Source: Brevibacterium antiquum CNRZ 918
Lineage (GTDB): Bacteria; Actinomycetota; Actinomycetes; Actinomycetales; Brevibacteriaceae
Length of the DNA stretch: 64,000 nt
Reading direction: 5' to 3'
Assembly (NCBI RefSeq): GCF_900169145.1
Contig: NZ_FXZD01000001.1
Span: forward strand, 523,208 to 587,207
Notes under the pieces: model-generated
Told to the model about the DNA's origin: nothing
Database searches by the model: none
What the model saw: the letters and a program-made list of their open reading frames with translations, nothing else
Program-made: the position numbers and the translations under genes
Shown here: one piece after another, positions 17,463 through 27,157 of the stretch
Position numbering within the stretch: the first letter of the stretch is position 1
Layout: every line of letters starts with the position of its first letter

Positions 17463-17867
17463 TCAATCTCGGTGGGCGGGACCTTCGGGGGCCTCAGGGT
17501 CGTTGTCGATGACCCCTCTGGGCGGCCGCGCGAGCCGATTCGGTGCCGTCTTGCGGTAGACGGGCTGTCCGGACAGAACGCTCGAACGTGAGAGCGTATT
17601 GCTGCCCACGGAGGAAACGATGATCAGGCACAGCACCGCGACCGCTGCCATGAGCAGAGAGCCCCAGCTGAAGCCGTCCGCATGAAAGTCATAGACGTAG
17701 GCAGCAGCGACGATCAACGGCAGACCGAGCCCTGTGCTCGGGGAGAACACGTTGATGCGTGAGAGCGCATCCCGGACTCGAAACATCGCGATCGCGGAGG
17801 CGAGCACGAGCAGGGACCCGGTGATTCCGAAAATGCCGACCAGGGTGACGGCCACGGTGTCAGTCAT
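17463..17867 (-). CDS. mrpG: MrpG, Na+/H+ antiporter subunit G
   Basis: The 134-aa subunit has three membrane helices and the family stretch FRVRDALSRINVFSPSTGLGLPLIV. It is the last of six Mrp genes; its ATG overlaps the mrpF stop (ATGA). The tail after about residue 100 is hydrophilic (YRKTAPNRLARPPRG). The Mrp complex exchanges Na+ for H+ and helps survival at high salt and pH. Confidence 0.9.
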   Translation of the reverse strand: MTDTVAVTLVGIFGITGSLLVLASAIAMFRVRDALSRINVFSPSTGLGLPLIVAAAYVYDFHADGFSWGSLLMAAVAVLCLIIVSSVGSNTLSRSSVLSGQPVYRKTAPNRLARPPRGVIDNDPEAPEGPAHRD

Positions 17868-18127
17868 CAGCGCATCCCCCTGGTGAGAATCCGCGAGAGC
17901 GCGACGGTCGCGAGAATTCCGACCATGGATGACAGGAAGATCGCGTCGAGGACGATTGACGAGGACACGAGGATCCCGAACATCGTGAGGATCCCGATCG
18001 CTGAGAAGTACATCAGGTCGCTGACGATTGCTCGTGAACCCAGATCCTTGGCGGTGAATACCCGAATCAGGCCGACGATGATCGCCGCCGCGAGAATGGC
18101 GATGCAGATGCTGACGACGATGCTCAT
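17867..18127 (-). CDS. mrpF: MrpF, Na+/H+ antiporter subunit F
   Basis: The 86-aa subunit has three helices, with VFTAKDLGSRAIVSDLMYFSAIGI matching the conserved middle of MrpF. It overlaps both neighbours by four bases. MrpF is required for complex assembly and has also been linked to solute efflux in other bacteria. Confidence 0.9.
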   Translation of the reverse strand: MSIVVSICIAILAAAIIVGLIRVFTAKDLGSRAIVSDLMYFSAIGILTMFGILVSSSIVLDAIFLSSMVGILATVALSRILTRGMR

Positions 18128-18525
18128 GGGCGTCCTTCCTCCTCTTCAACCTCTGTGACTGTGTCTGCGGTCGCGCCCGGTGCCCGTCCGCGCGTCATCG
18201 CGAGGAGGCGCGACTCCATATCGTAGAGCCCCTCCAACGCCGATTCCTCCGAGTCCTCGAAGAGCGCGTGGACGAAGAACACCGGCGGTTGAGTGGAGGT
18301 GCCCGCTGCAATTGCTGCGACCAATGTGCCGGGTGTGATCGTGATCGACGATGCGAACAGCGTCACTTCCAGATCGGTGACGCACCTGAGAGGAACCTCG
18401 ACGATCATCGGACGAGCGAATTGTCGATTGACCAGGAAGAGCCGAGACACGATCGTCGCCGATCCGGTCACGATCGCCCAGAAGATGTAGCAGACATATG
18501 AGATGCCGTGGATGAGACGCATCAT
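18124..18525 (-). CDS. mrpE: MrpE, Na+/H+ antiporter subunit E
   Basis: The 133-aa subunit has an N-terminal hydrophobic hairpin (ISYVCYIFWAIVTGSATIVSRLF) and the conserved cytoplasmic motif ITITPGTLVAAI followed by FFVHALF. It ends in an acidic tail (TVTEVEEEEGRP). It is translationally coupled to mrpD and mrpF by ATGA overlaps. Confidence 0.9.
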   Translation of the reverse strand: MMRLIHGISYVCYIFWAIVTGSATIVSRLFLVNRQFARPMIVEVPLRCVTDLEVTLFASSITITPGTLVAAIAAGTSTQPPVFFVHALFEDSEESALEGLYDMESRLLAMTRGRAPGATADTVTEVEEEEGRP

Positions 18526-20039
18526 GGGGTGGTCACCGCCTCGATGTAGGCGTGGTGGTCCAGCAGACCCGCCGCGGCCCGGGCCGTGATCTCAAGCAGA
18601 GGCTCGGGATAGACGAATATCGCCACTGACACGGCGATCATGATCGTGCCCGGAACCAGGAGCCGAGCCGGGATGCGCACGCTTCTCGTGATCGGCTGTG
18701 CCGAAGCCCTGCCCGTGTCTGCTGAGTCGGGATGATAGCTCTGCATCGGTTGGCCCCAGAACGTGTTGCGCCAGGTCCGCTGGAGCGCGAGCAGGCTGAT
18801 GAGCGCACCGACGACGATCGCAGCGACCAGCCACCAGCCGATGGTGCTCCCAGTCGCTGTGGCTGCCTTGATGAGGCCGACCTTCCCCCACAGTCCGGAG
18901 GTCGGGGGCAGACCGATGAGGGAGAACAGGCCGAGGATCATGAGGATCGTCGCCCATCTCTCGCGATTTGCCAGACCGGAGAGCTTCTTGAATGAGCCCG
19001 TGCCGTAGGTCTGCTCGATCGCACCCATGATGAGCAGCAGCCCCGACATCGTGATCATGTGGTGGACCATGTAGAAGGCTCCGGCTCCCAGCGCCGCCGA
19101 TGTCAGCAGGGCGATGCCGAGCAGGATGTGCCCGACTCCTGCGGTCATCTGGAATCCGAGGACGTTGCGGACTCTGACCTGTCCGAAGCCGGAGAGCGAT
19201 CCGATGAGGATGCTGGCGACGGCAACGATGACGATGACGTTGACCCAGGGTGCGGGTTCACCGTAGACGGTGGTGTAGATCCGGTACAGGGCGTAGAGGG
19301 CGACCTCGGAGTGCAGCCCGGAGAAGAGCGCCATCATACCTGCAGAGGTGTTCGGATAGCTGCGCACCAGCCAGCCGTGGAATGGTGCTCCACCGGCCTT
19401 GATGATGAGGGCGAAGAGGACCACACCGATCGCCAGCGCGCCCTGGCCGGTGGGCGTGCCCAGCTGCGCCAGGATCGCAAGATTGACAGTGCCGGTGGCA
19501 CCGTAGACGAATCCCACGCCGATGAGCAGGATGGTTGAGGTCAGCAGGTTGACCATCACATACATGCGACCCACGCCGAGGCGACGCCAGGTTCCGGTCA
19601 CTGCGACGAGTGCATACGCCGGCAGAACCATGACTTCAACGAAGACGAAGAAGTTGAACAGGTCCCCGGTGAGCAGCGCACCATAGCCACCGGTGAGCAT
19701 CATCAGGATCAAAGCTGGTACGAAACGGTACTGGTCCTCACCTGTCGTGATGAGGAAGATGCAGCTCACAATCGCAGTGAGAGACGTCAGGACCAGCATG
19801 AGGGCTGTGAACGTATCGGAGACGAAGGGAATGGCCAGGCCCGGAACATATCCGCCGACGGAATGGGCGAGGACGGGCTGGCTCTGGTGGATGACGAGGA
19901 GGACGATGCCGAAGGCGCCGACGAAGCTGGGAGCCGCAAGCAGCAGAACCCGATCGAAGGTCCGGGAGGTGATGAGCACGCTCAGCGCGGAGAACAGCAG
20001 TGGCACCCCGATGATCAACAGCAAGAATGCGGAATTCAT
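18522..20039 (-). CDS. mrpD: MrpD, proton-translocating antiporter subunit
   Basis: The 505-aa, roughly 14-helix protein is homologous to the ND2/4/5 subunits of complex I. The channel motifs are VFVEVMVLPAYALVAVTGTW (with the conserved glutamate), KAGGAPFHGWLVRSYPN (key lysine) and FSGLHSEVALYALYR. It overlaps mrpC upstream and mrpE downstream. Confidence 0.93.
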   Translation of the reverse strand: MNSAFLLLIIGVPLLFSALSVLITSRTFDRVLLLAAPSFVGAFGIVLLVIHQSQPVLAHSVGGYVPGLAIPFVSDTFTALMLVLTSLTAIVSCIFLITTGEDQYRFVPALILMMLTGGYGALLTGDLFNFFVFVEVMVLPAYALVAVTGTWRRLGVGRMYVMVNLLTSTILLIGVGFVYGATGTVNLAILAQLGTPTGQGALAIGVVLFALIIKAGGAPFHGWLVRSYPNTSAGMMALFSGLHSEVALYALYRIYTTVYGEPAPWVNVIVIVAVASILIGSLSGFGQVRVRNVLGFQMTAGVGHILLGIALLTSAALGAGAFYMVHHMITMSGLLLIMGAIEQTYGTGSFKKLSGLANRERWATILMILGLFSLIGLPPTSGLWGKVGLIKAATATGSTIGWWLVAAIVVGALISLLALQRTWRNTFWGQPMQSYHPDSADTGRASAQPITRSVRIPARLLVPGTIMIAVSVAIFVYPEPLLEITARAAAGLLDHHAYIEAVTTP

Positions 20040-20368
20040 AGCTCGCGTCCCTCCCCTGTCTCCGGGGCCCGTTTCTGGTCATCGTCATGGCCGAGCACGG
20101 CCAGGGCGAGCATGAAGATCGTCACCGCCAGGGTGATGACGATGGCGGTCAGGACGAAGGCTTGCGGCAGTGGATCGGCCGCCATGGATTGGTCACCGCG
20201 GTTGCTCAGAGGCTCGACGCGCCAAGCGCCGACTCCGGCGGAGAGGAGGATGAAGTTCGCAGCATGGGAGATCAGAGTCAGTCCGAAGACTCCTCTGACC
20301 ATCGACCGCTGCATCATCAGGTAGACGCCACCCGCGGTGAGGACTCCGATGGTCAGGGCCAGGATCAT
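20036..20368 (-). CDS. mrpC: MrpC, NuoK-like antiporter subunit
   Basis: The 110-aa protein has three helices and resembles NuoK: GVYLMMQRSMVRGVFGLTLISHAANFILLSAG near the start and PLPQAFVLTAIVITLAVTIFML with the conserved AFVLTAIVI core. It is coupled by overlap to mrpA and mrpD. Confidence 0.92.
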   Translation of the reverse strand: MILALTIGVLTAGGVYLMMQRSMVRGVFGLTLISHAANFILLSAGVGAWRVEPLSNRGDQSMAADPLPQAFVLTAIVITLAVTIFMLALAVLGHDDDQKRAPETGEGREL

Positions 20369-23300
20369 CGCACACCCTCCTGCTCGTCGGTTGGTTTCGG
20401 GTCAGTCGGGTTCCCTGTGGATCGTTCGAGGGGAGCATCGCCACGGAGGATATGCGTTGACGAGGCTCGGACCTTGGCATCCGAGTCGCTGACTCGCGCC
20501 CGTCGTTCGCGGTCTGGTCGTTCACCCCTGATCGCGTCCATCGGGCCGCTGAGCTCGCCGTAGACCAGTTCGTCGGCCCGCTCACGGGTGCGCTCGACAT
20601 CGCGATGGATGATGCCGTTGGTGAGCACGTCATCACCGGCGGGTGTGGCGGCAGAATCTGAGACGCCGAGCAGGTTGAACGACAGCAGGATGAGTCCGAG
20701 TACCGCCAGGTACACCCCGAGGTCGAAGATCATCGAGGTCGTGAAGTGCTGGCCCAGGAGGTAGCCGTGCATGGGCTTGAGGAAGGAACCAGCGAAGACC
20801 AAGCCGATGAAGCCCGTCGCCACCGCCGTGGCCACCCCGAACCCGATCAGGTACAGAGGAGCCTTGGGCGGCCCGATCGCCCGGTCCTTGGCCGTGGACA
20901 TGTAGAGAAGACCGATGACAGCGGATCCGATGAGCGCGGCGATGAATCCGCCCCCGGGCTCGTTGTGCCCGCGCCAGAAGATCACCAGAGAAGTGATCGC
21001 CAGCAGAGGTCCGAGCACCTTGATCGTCAGCTGCAGTGGAATCACGTTGGGCCAGGCTTCGTGAACGGCCCGGTAGGCAGAGGTCCCCCGTGGTCGCACC
21101 GACACCCATGCCCGCCGCGGGGGTTCCGGAATGTTCTCCGCCGGAGGGTCGATGAACTTGTCCTTGACCGTCGACATCACGGCTACGATCGCAATCCCGG
21201 CCATGCCCAGAACAGTGAGCTCGCCGAGGGTGTCCAAAGCACGGAATTCGACCAGGATGGTGTTGACGATATTGTGGCCGCCGCTGATGTCCGGAGCATT
21301 CTCAATGTAGTAGAGGCCGAGGTCGGATCGCTCCCGGCGCCCGTTGAGCGCCAGAGTCAACACGGTCACGGCAGCTCCGACAATGATGGCGAAGATCGCG
21401 CGCGTACCCTGCAGTCGTTTCGGATATTTCCAGAACGAACGGGGCAGCTTCTGGAGGACGAGCATGACGACGATGATCGTCATTGCCTCCACGAGCAGCT
21501 GGGTGAGGGTGACATCCGGGGCACCGAGCGCCAGAATCTGGACGGTGGCGAGAATGCCGACCCCTGAGAGTGCGACGACCGTGGTCAGACGCGAATGGGA
21601 TGTGCACACGACCAGGACTGCCACAGTGATGAGGACGAGGAGGACGATGTCGACCGGCTTCCACAAGCCCTCCTGCAACGGTGGCAGATCGGAGTAGATC
21701 AGAGGAACAGCGGTGAATGTGAGCACCGCGAGGCCACCCAGGGACATCGCGAGATACGGGCCAGAATTCATGGGGTGCACGAAGATGCCCAGCATCCGAC
21801 CGATCCGACGCAGCACCAAGGTGATTCCGGCGATGACATCTGCGCCATTGAAGCCCAGGGTCGCACGGTGGAAGAACACGAAGACGCGTGAACGGTTGAC
21901 GATGATGACCACGCCGATCACGATGATGAGCAGCGAGGCGACCAGTTCCTTATTCACACCGTGCCAGAGAGCCAGGTGCACCGCTTCGCTCGCATCCGGG
22001 ATGGCCGCAGCGACAGCCTGGTCGAGGGGATTGTCGAAGGCGAACAGAACGAAGCTGAGCGGAATCGAGGCGAGGATCGGAAGAGCAGCGGAGATGAGCA
22101 TAACTGGTGAGTTGTGCCCCAGCCGCGCCCGGTCCACGGGTTTGCCGTCGATGAGCGCACCCCACACGGACTTCGCGCAGTAGGCGAAGGTGAGAACCGA
22201 AGCACCAACAGCGACCAGCAGAGCCGCCCAAGCCGTCCAGTTCGAGCCGGGGGTGTCGTCGAAGGCGGTGAACAGAGACTCCTTGGACACGAAGCCGAGC
22301 AGCGGCGGAATACCCGCCATTGAGGCGCAGCCGATGATCATCACAGCGAAGGATGCCGGGGCGGCGCGCATCAGTCGTGGAATCCGGGTCAGCTCACGCG
22401 TGCCGGCGAGATGATCGATGACACCGACCATCATGAACAGGCCCGATTTGAACAGAGCATGGGCGATCACGTGCAAACATGCCGCCGCGATCGCCGTTTC
22501 GGTGCCGATGCCGATGACTGCGGTGATCAGGCCCAGCTGCGACACCGTCGAATAGGCCATCAGCTTCTTGACGTCGTACTGGTTGAGAGCGAACCATCCG
22601 CCGATGGAAGCCGTGATCAGACCCGCGACGATGAGCAGGCCGTTCCAGGCTGGTGTGGCGTGGAAGGCCGGGGAGAAACGCAGCAGCAGGAAGATGCCCG
22701 CTTTGACGACGGCAGCAGCGTGCAGATACGCCGATACAGGTGTGGCCGCAGCCATAGCGTCGGGCAGCCAGGAGTGGAACGGGAACTGGGCGGACTTCGT
22801 CATCGCTGCGACCGCGATGAGGATGGCCACCAAGGTGGTCGCGGCCGGATTCTGTGACCAGACCGGCGAGATCAGCGCCTCGTGGACGCTCGTCGTGCCG
22901 GTCACTGCGATGATCACACCGGTTCCGACCAACAGTGAGAGTCCGCCGAGGAAGGTGATGAGCATGGTGCGCAAGGACGGCGCCTGCGCGGGTGAACCCG
23001 ACCGCGCGATGAGGAAGAATGATGCCAGGGATGTCAGTTCCCAGCAGACGAACAGCACCAGCAGATTATCGCTGAGGACGAGCATCACCATGGAGAAGGT
23101 GAAGATCACCATCAGCCAGTAGAAGCTCGTGTTTCGTCCGTGGGACAGGTAACTGGTCGAATAGACGAAGACGATCGCACCGATGATCAGTGCGATATAG
23201 GTGAAGATGACGCCGATGCCATCGGCGCGTAGGGCCAGATCGACTCCGAGGGTGGGAATCCACTGGTAGGTCACTTCCGGGGTGGCCCCGGCCATCACCT

Positions 23301-23439
23301 CGGCGGCAGTGGGGGTGAACAGGCCGGCAACGCCGAGATAGGCGGCGGCCAGGAGCCAACCGCTGGATTTGCCGAGCCAGCGAGTGATGAGGGGTGTGAG
23401 AATGATGAGTGCGGCAAGAGCGACAACCGTTAGAATCAT
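20365..23439 (-). CDS. mrpA: MrpA fused to MrpB, large Na+/H+ antiporter subunit
   Basis: The 1024-aa protein has an ND5-like half (residues about 1-510, with FVCWELTSLASFFLI, KSAQFPFHSWLPDAMAAATPVSAYLHAAAVVKAG and HALFKSGLFMMVG). A MrpA C-terminal/DUF4040 region follows at about 600-780. An MnhB domain follows at about 845-980 (VIFWRGHNEPGGGFIAALIG, FDLGVYLAVLGL). Having MrpB in the same chain explains why no separate mrpB gene is present. ATG 23439 was chosen because GAGG precedes it at eight bases. The longer frame to 23577 overlaps the divergent glycosyltransferase start. Confidence 0.93.
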   Translation of the reverse strand: MILTVVALAALIILTPLITRWLGKSSGWLLAAAYLGVAGLFTPTAAEVMAGATPEVTYQWIPTLGVDLALRADGIGVIFTYIALIIGAIVFVYSTSYLSHGRNTSFYWLMVIFTFSMVMLVLSDNLLVLFVCWELTSLASFFLIARSGSPAQAPSLRTMLITFLGGLSLLVGTGVIIAVTGTTSVHEALISPVWSQNPAATTLVAILIAVAAMTKSAQFPFHSWLPDAMAAATPVSAYLHAAAVVKAGIFLLLRFSPAFHATPAWNGLLIVAGLITASIGGWFALNQYDVKKLMAYSTVSQLGLITAVIGIGTETAIAAACLHVIAHALFKSGLFMMVGVIDHLAGTRELTRIPRLMRAAPASFAVMIIGCASMAGIPPLLGFVSKESLFTAFDDTPGSNWTAWAALLVAVGASVLTFAYCAKSVWGALIDGKPVDRARLGHNSPVMLISAALPILASIPLSFVLFAFDNPLDQAVAAAIPDASEAVHLALWHGVNKELVASLLIIVIGVVIIVNRSRVFVFFHRATLGFNGADVIAGITLVLRRIGRMLGIFVHPMNSGPYLAMSLGGLAVLTFTAVPLIYSDLPPLQEGLWKPVDIVLLVLITVAVLVVCTSHSRLTTVVALSGVGILATVQILALGAPDVTLTQLLVEAMTIIVVMLVLQKLPRSFWKYPKRLQGTRAIFAIIVGAAVTVLTLALNGRRERSDLGLYYIENAPDISGGHNIVNTILVEFRALDTLGELTVLGMAGIAIVAVMSTVKDKFIDPPAENIPEPPRRAWVSVRPRGTSAYRAVHEAWPNVIPLQLTIKVLGPLLAITSLVIFWRGHNEPGGGFIAALIGSAVIGLLYMSTAKDRAIGPPKAPLYLIGFGVATAVATGFIGLVFAGSFLKPMHGYLLGQHFTTSMIFDLGVYLAVLGLILLSFNLLGVSDSAATPAGDDVLTNGIIHRDVERTRERADELVYGELSGPMDAIRGERPDRERRARVSDSDAKVRASSTHILRGDAPLERSTGNPTDPKPTDEQEGVR

Positions 23440-23563
23440 GACCGAGGCCTCAGGGCCCAGGACGCAGGTGATGTTTCCTTCACTCACTGACCCTTCGACA
23501 CGATGCACGCAATCTCGGATGAACGCGGACTTACAAATGATTACACTATCGACTCGGAGTTCC

Positions 23564-24694
23564 ATGAGCAAAAGCACACGCAGTCCTCAGCCGAGCGAAA
23601 CGATCCGCGTCTTCTTCGATGCCCGCTTCACGCGAATGACCCACCACGACGGTATCTCCCGCTACGGCTCATGCCTGCTCGCGGCTCTTCTGAGAGCCGT
23701 ACGCGGAACCGACATCGAGGTCACGGCGATCATCAACGACGAGGCTCAGTTGAACCTGCTCCCCGAATGTGCGTGGGTCAAACTCAACTCCCCCACGTCG
23801 CCACAGGAGATCTTCATGGGGAGAAAGCTCAACGCCCTCGGTGCCGATGTGGTCTTCTCAACCATGCAGGTGATGGGATCAACGGGACGCAGGTACGGTC
23901 TCATCCTGACCGTCCACGATCTCATCTACTATTCGCATCCGCTGCCCCCTGCTGATCTGCCCTCGGCAGTCCGAATGCTGTGGCGGGCCTACCACCTCAG
24001 CTTCGCCCCGCAGCGTCTGCTGCTGGGGCGCGCCGATGCGATCGCAGCCGTGAGTCAGACGACGAAGGACCTCATCGCCGATCACCGCCTGTCAACGAAG
24101 CCAGTGACGGTCGTGTCCAATGCCGCCGAGGCTGCTGTTGCCGGAGTCCGCGCGGTCAACCGGCATGATGCACGCTCACTGGTCTACATGGGCGCGTTCC
24201 TGCCGTACAAGAACGTCGAGACCCTCATTCGCTCGCTCGTGCATCTGCCGGGGTGGACACTGCACATCGCCAGTCGCATCGACGGCAGACGTGAAGCCGC
24301 ATTACGTGCGCTGATCCCTGACCGGGCGAAGGTGGTCTTCCACCGGGGTGTCAGTGATGACGAGTATGCAGAACTGCTCGAGGGCACGACCGCTCTGGTC
24401 ACGGCCTCTCAGGAGGAGGGCTTCGGGCTTCCTGTCATCGAGGCGATGGCCCAGGGGGTCCCAGTGGCGATCTCGGACATTTCGATCTTCCATGAGATCG
24501 CTGGGGACGCTGCTGTGTACTTCGACCCCGATGACGCCAGTGACGTGGCAGCCACGATCGGCCGTCTCACAGATGCCAGACTGTGGTCCGAACTCTCGGC
24601 GGCAGGGCAGAAGCAGGCACAGTCATTCGATTGGGACTCATCCGCACAGGCGCTGGTCGGCATGATTCGCTCGGTTCACGCCTCACGGCAGTGA
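23564..24694 (+). CDS. Glycosyltransferase family 4 protein
   Basis: The 376-aa GT-B enzyme begins RVFFDARFTRMTHHDGISRYG, with acceptor-binding N-terminal half and VHDLIYYSHP. The C-terminal donor half has LVYMGAFLPYKNVETLI and TASQEEGFGLPVIEAMAQGVPVAISD, the EGFGLPxxEAM motif of GT4 retaining enzymes. Sugar donor and acceptor are unknown; relatives build cell-surface polysaccharide or phosphatidylinositol mannosides. It starts at ATG 23564 with CGGAG five bases upstream and is divergent from mrpA. No other glycan genes lie beside it. Confidence 0.88.
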   Translation: MSKSTRSPQPSETIRVFFDARFTRMTHHDGISRYGSCLLAALLRAVRGTDIEVTAIINDEAQLNLLPECAWVKLNSPTSPQEIFMGRKLNALGADVVFSTMQVMGSTGRRYGLILTVHDLIYYSHPLPPADLPSAVRMLWRAYHLSFAPQRLLLGRADAIAAVSQTTKDLIADHRLSTKPVTVVSNAAEAAVAGVRAVNRHDARSLVYMGAFLPYKNVETLIRSLVHLPGWTLHIASRIDGRREAALRALIPDRAKVVFHRGVSDDEYAELLEGTTALVTASQEEGFGLPVIEAMAQGVPVAISDISIFHEIAGDAAVYFDPDDASDVAATIGRLTDARLWSELSAAGQKQAQSFDWDSSAQALVGMIRSVHASRQ

Positions 24695-24780
24695 GAGCAA
24701 GTGCCATGAGCACGTAGGCCAGAGACACGATGCGCGTCGGTCAGAGGCACAGTGTGCGTCTGTCACGAACACAGTGTGCA

Positions 24781-25377
24781 TCAGGAGGGTGCGGTGCCCC
24801 AGCTGCGCAGGACCCAGTTGGTTCCGGTGAATCCGAATTCGCCGTGTCCACAGTTGCCCAGAACCGCCAGGCGACCAGTCCCGTCCATGCCAAGCAGCAG
24901 TTCTGCGGCTGCGCGAAGGACTGCTCCATGAGCGACGATAACAATGGCCTCGGCGTTCGAACCATCGACGATGTCGGTGATCGCCGAGGCGACGCGCCGA
25001 CCGGATTCCAAGCGCGATTCGCCACCTGGTGGGCTCATGTCCGCTCCGCTGAGCCATTGGTCGAGCTCGTGGGGCCAGGACGCACTGAGCTCGTCCCGGG
25101 TGTGTCCCTCCCACTGGCCGAAGGCGGTCTCACGCAGACGGTCGTCACGTGTGACATCGACGTTCAGCAGTGACGCCAGCTCGTCGGCAGTGTCAGCGGC
25201 CCGCGATAAATCGGAGGAGACGATGAGGTCAGGCTGCAGTTCGCTGAGGTAGCTCGCTGCCTGCACGGCTTGAGTCCGTCCGAGTTCATTGAGCGGGATG
25301 TCGGTCTGACCTTGGAACCGGCGTTCGACGTTGTAGTCGGTCTGGCCATGGCGCCAGAAGATGACGGTCCTGGTCAT
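24781..25377 (-). CDS. Histidine phosphatase (phosphoglycerate mutase-like) family protein
   Basis: The 198-aa protein has the phosphohistidine motif FWRHGQTDYN, the acid residue in ETAFGQWEGHT and the second histidine in VIVAHGAVLR. These are broad-specificity phosphatases; in actinobacteria a member often follows rsfS, as here. Its ATG overlaps the rsfS stop (ATGA), which fixes the start at 25377. The longer frame to 25521 is inside rsfS. Confidence 0.9.
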   Translation of the reverse strand: MTRTVIFWRHGQTDYNVERRFQGQTDIPLNELGRTQAVQAASYLSELQPDLIVSSDLSRAADTADELASLLNVDVTRDDRLRETAFGQWEGHTRDELSASWPHELDQWLSGADMSPPGGESRLESGRRVASAITDIVDGSNAEAIVIVAHGAVLRAAAELLLGMDGTGRLAVLGNCGHGEFGFTGTNWVLRSWGTAPS

Positions 25378-25763
25378 TGAGCGTCGTCGGCACCAGAGGG
25401 TGCCGGCAACTCCAGATCGATGACCGGGCAGTCCTTCCACAGACGTTCGAGGGCGTAGTATTCGCGCTGTTCGTGCGAGAAGACGTGGACGACGATGTCG
25501 CCGAAGTCGAGAAGAACCCAATCGCCGCTCCCCCGTCCTTCACGGCGCAGCGGGGTGTGCCCGTATGTCGTCTGCAGCGCTTGTTCGACAGAGTCGACGA
25601 TCGATGCGATCTGCCGATCGTTCTCTGCCGAGATGATGAGGAAGGCATCAGTGATGTAGAGAGTGGCACTCACGTCGAGGGCCACCTGATCGGTGCCGAA
25701 CTTCTCGTCCGCCGCAAGTGCGGCAGTCCTCAGCATTTGGGTTGATTCAACGATCTTGCTCAC
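25374..25763 (-). CDS. rsfS: RsfS, ribosomal silencing factor
   Basis: RsfS binds ribosomal protein L14 and stops subunit joining in starved cells. The 129-aa protein shows SATLYITDAFLIISAENDRQI, GSGDWVLLDFGDIVVHVFSHEQREYYALERLW, the diagnostic late motif. It lies downstream of nadD and the acidic tail-anchored gene, an order typical of actinobacteria. Confidence 0.95.
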   Translation of the reverse strand: MSKIVESTQMLRTAALAADEKFGTDQVALDVSATLYITDAFLIISAENDRQIASIVDSVEQALQTTYGHTPLRREGRGSGDWVLLDFGDIVVHVFSHEQREYYALERLWKDCPVIDLELPAPSGADDAQ

Positions 25764-25780
25764 AAGAGCCTTTCAGATGA

Positions 25781-27157
25781 TTACAGCAACATGACCAGTG
25801 CAATGACGATGAGTGCGACTGCGAAGAGCGCAGCAACACCCAGCACTACATAGGGTACTTTGGATGGTTCTTCGCCAACAAGGATCCGGCCATCGTGACC
25901 GGTGACCTCACTGGCGCGAATCCGAGTCCCTGGAGGGTTCTCGGTCTCTTCGTCCTCATAGTCAGAGTTGGGAAGCGCCCACGCCTCGGGCACAGCCTCC
26001 ATCGGGCGAGTCTCCGGGTTGGCTGCAAGAGCGCGGGCAGCGTCGTCTGACGAGGTTCCAGCCCCTTCAGCGGAGTCTGTCGTATCTGCGGAGTCGAGAT
26101 CGAGTGCAGAGCCGCCTGGACCCGTCGCAGCCTCGTCGATGCCGGCCTCCCCGATGGTCTCCGGACCTTCGACCTCGGGGGTCTTGGCCGACGCAGCCGT
26201 GACGACTCGCACTCCTGAGCTGCTCGGCGGCTGCACTATCGGCATGCGCCGCGAGCGGCTCGCAACGCCACGCTCGTCGGTCGGATCGTCGTTTCCCGCA
26301 TCATCAGCGACAGCCGATGGATCCGTTTCCGCTGACTCAACTGCCGGCCGCTCAGGTGTGGTGGGTTCGGTTCTCGGCTGTGCGGGGCTCGCTGGTTCAG
26401 CAGTCGACGGCTGGGGAGCAGACGACAGAACGTCATCCTGCATCGGCGATTCTGCAACTGCAGAGTCAGAGTCTGTCAACGCCACCTCGGCGTCCAGATC
26501 CTCGATCGGCTGGGACAGCGCATCGTGGGGGGCATCGCCGAGGGCAGTCGGTCGCGGTGCTGAATCAGGGGTGACGGGAGATTCGAAGTCCCGTGCGGCG
26601 ACCTCGTCGGCCGATCCGCCGAATCCTGCGGTGTCGAGGGATTCGTACTCGCCAGCAATGGCTTCGTCTGATTCCTCGGGTGATGTCTCTTCAGGACCCG
26701 CGATGACCGGGAGCGCCCCAGTGGAGACATCGCCTTCCAGGGACAACCCGTGTTCGCGCAGGTAGTTCTTACGTGCGGTGCGCGACGAGAAATGGGGCAG
26801 GGGGGCCGCTTGTGGATCGAGACGCTCTTCAGCATTGCCCGGCGGCCGAGATTCCTGCCCATGGTCAGCAGCCGATGCACCGTGCTCATGGGAGATAGGA
26901 GGTGGTGGTTCCGCGTCGACGTGGGAGGTGGTGTCAACAGGCTCGGGTTCGTCGCTGCTTGGCTCGGGTTCGGACACGCCTGTGTGCGATTCGGGTGCCT
27001 GCGCGGGGGCCGCCGACGAGTTCAGCAGTTCGGCCGGTTCGCTCGGTGACGGCTCGCTTGGCTGCTCAGGGGTCTCTCGTGCTTCGAACGCCTGTTCTGC
27101 AGCCAACCGCTCGGCTTCTCGCCTGGCGCGGCGTGATGTGAACTGCTCCTCAGCCAT
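25781..27157 (-). CDS. Acidic low-complexity protein with a single C-terminal membrane anchor, unknown function
   Basis: The 458-aa product starts at ATG 27157, overlapping the nadD stop by eight bases with AGGAGTG upstream. The first 30 residues are basic and helical ([20 protein letters not shown]). A long stretch rich in Pro, Glu, Ser, Ala and Asp follows without recognisable domains, containing [15 protein letters not shown] at about residue 125. The end [26 protein letters not shown] is a membrane segment with almost nothing after it. This suggests a tail-anchored cytoplasmic protein. Similar proteins sit between nadD and rsfS in related genomes, but no role is known to me. Confidence 0.82.
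   Translation of the reverse strand: MAEEQFTSRRARREAERLAAEQAFEARETPEQPSEPSPSEPAELLNSSAAPAQAPESHTGVSEPEPSSDEPEPVDTTSHVDAEPPPPISHEHGASAADHGQESRPPGNAEERLDPQAAPLPHFSSRTARKNYLREHGLSLEGDVSTGALPVIAGPEETSPEESDEAIAGEYESLDTAGFGGSADEVAARDFESPVTPDSAPRPTALGDAPHDALSQPIEDLDAEVALTDSDSAVAESPMQDDVLSSAPQPSTAEPASPAQPRTEPTTPERPAVESAETDPSAVADDAGNDDPTDERGVASRSRRMPIVQPPSSSGVRVVTAASAKTPEVEGPETIGEAGIDEAATGPGGSALDLDSADTTDSAEGAGTSSDDAARALAANPETRPMEAVPEAWALPNSDYEDEETENPPGTRIRASEVTGHDGRILVGEEPSKVPYVVLGVAALFAVALIVIALVMLL

Noticed and set aside
24748..24779. CACAGTGTGC twice, 22 bp apart, between the glycosyltransferase and phosphatase genes
   Set aside because: The genes converge here, so an operator is unlikely; the spacing and single pair give no clear role.
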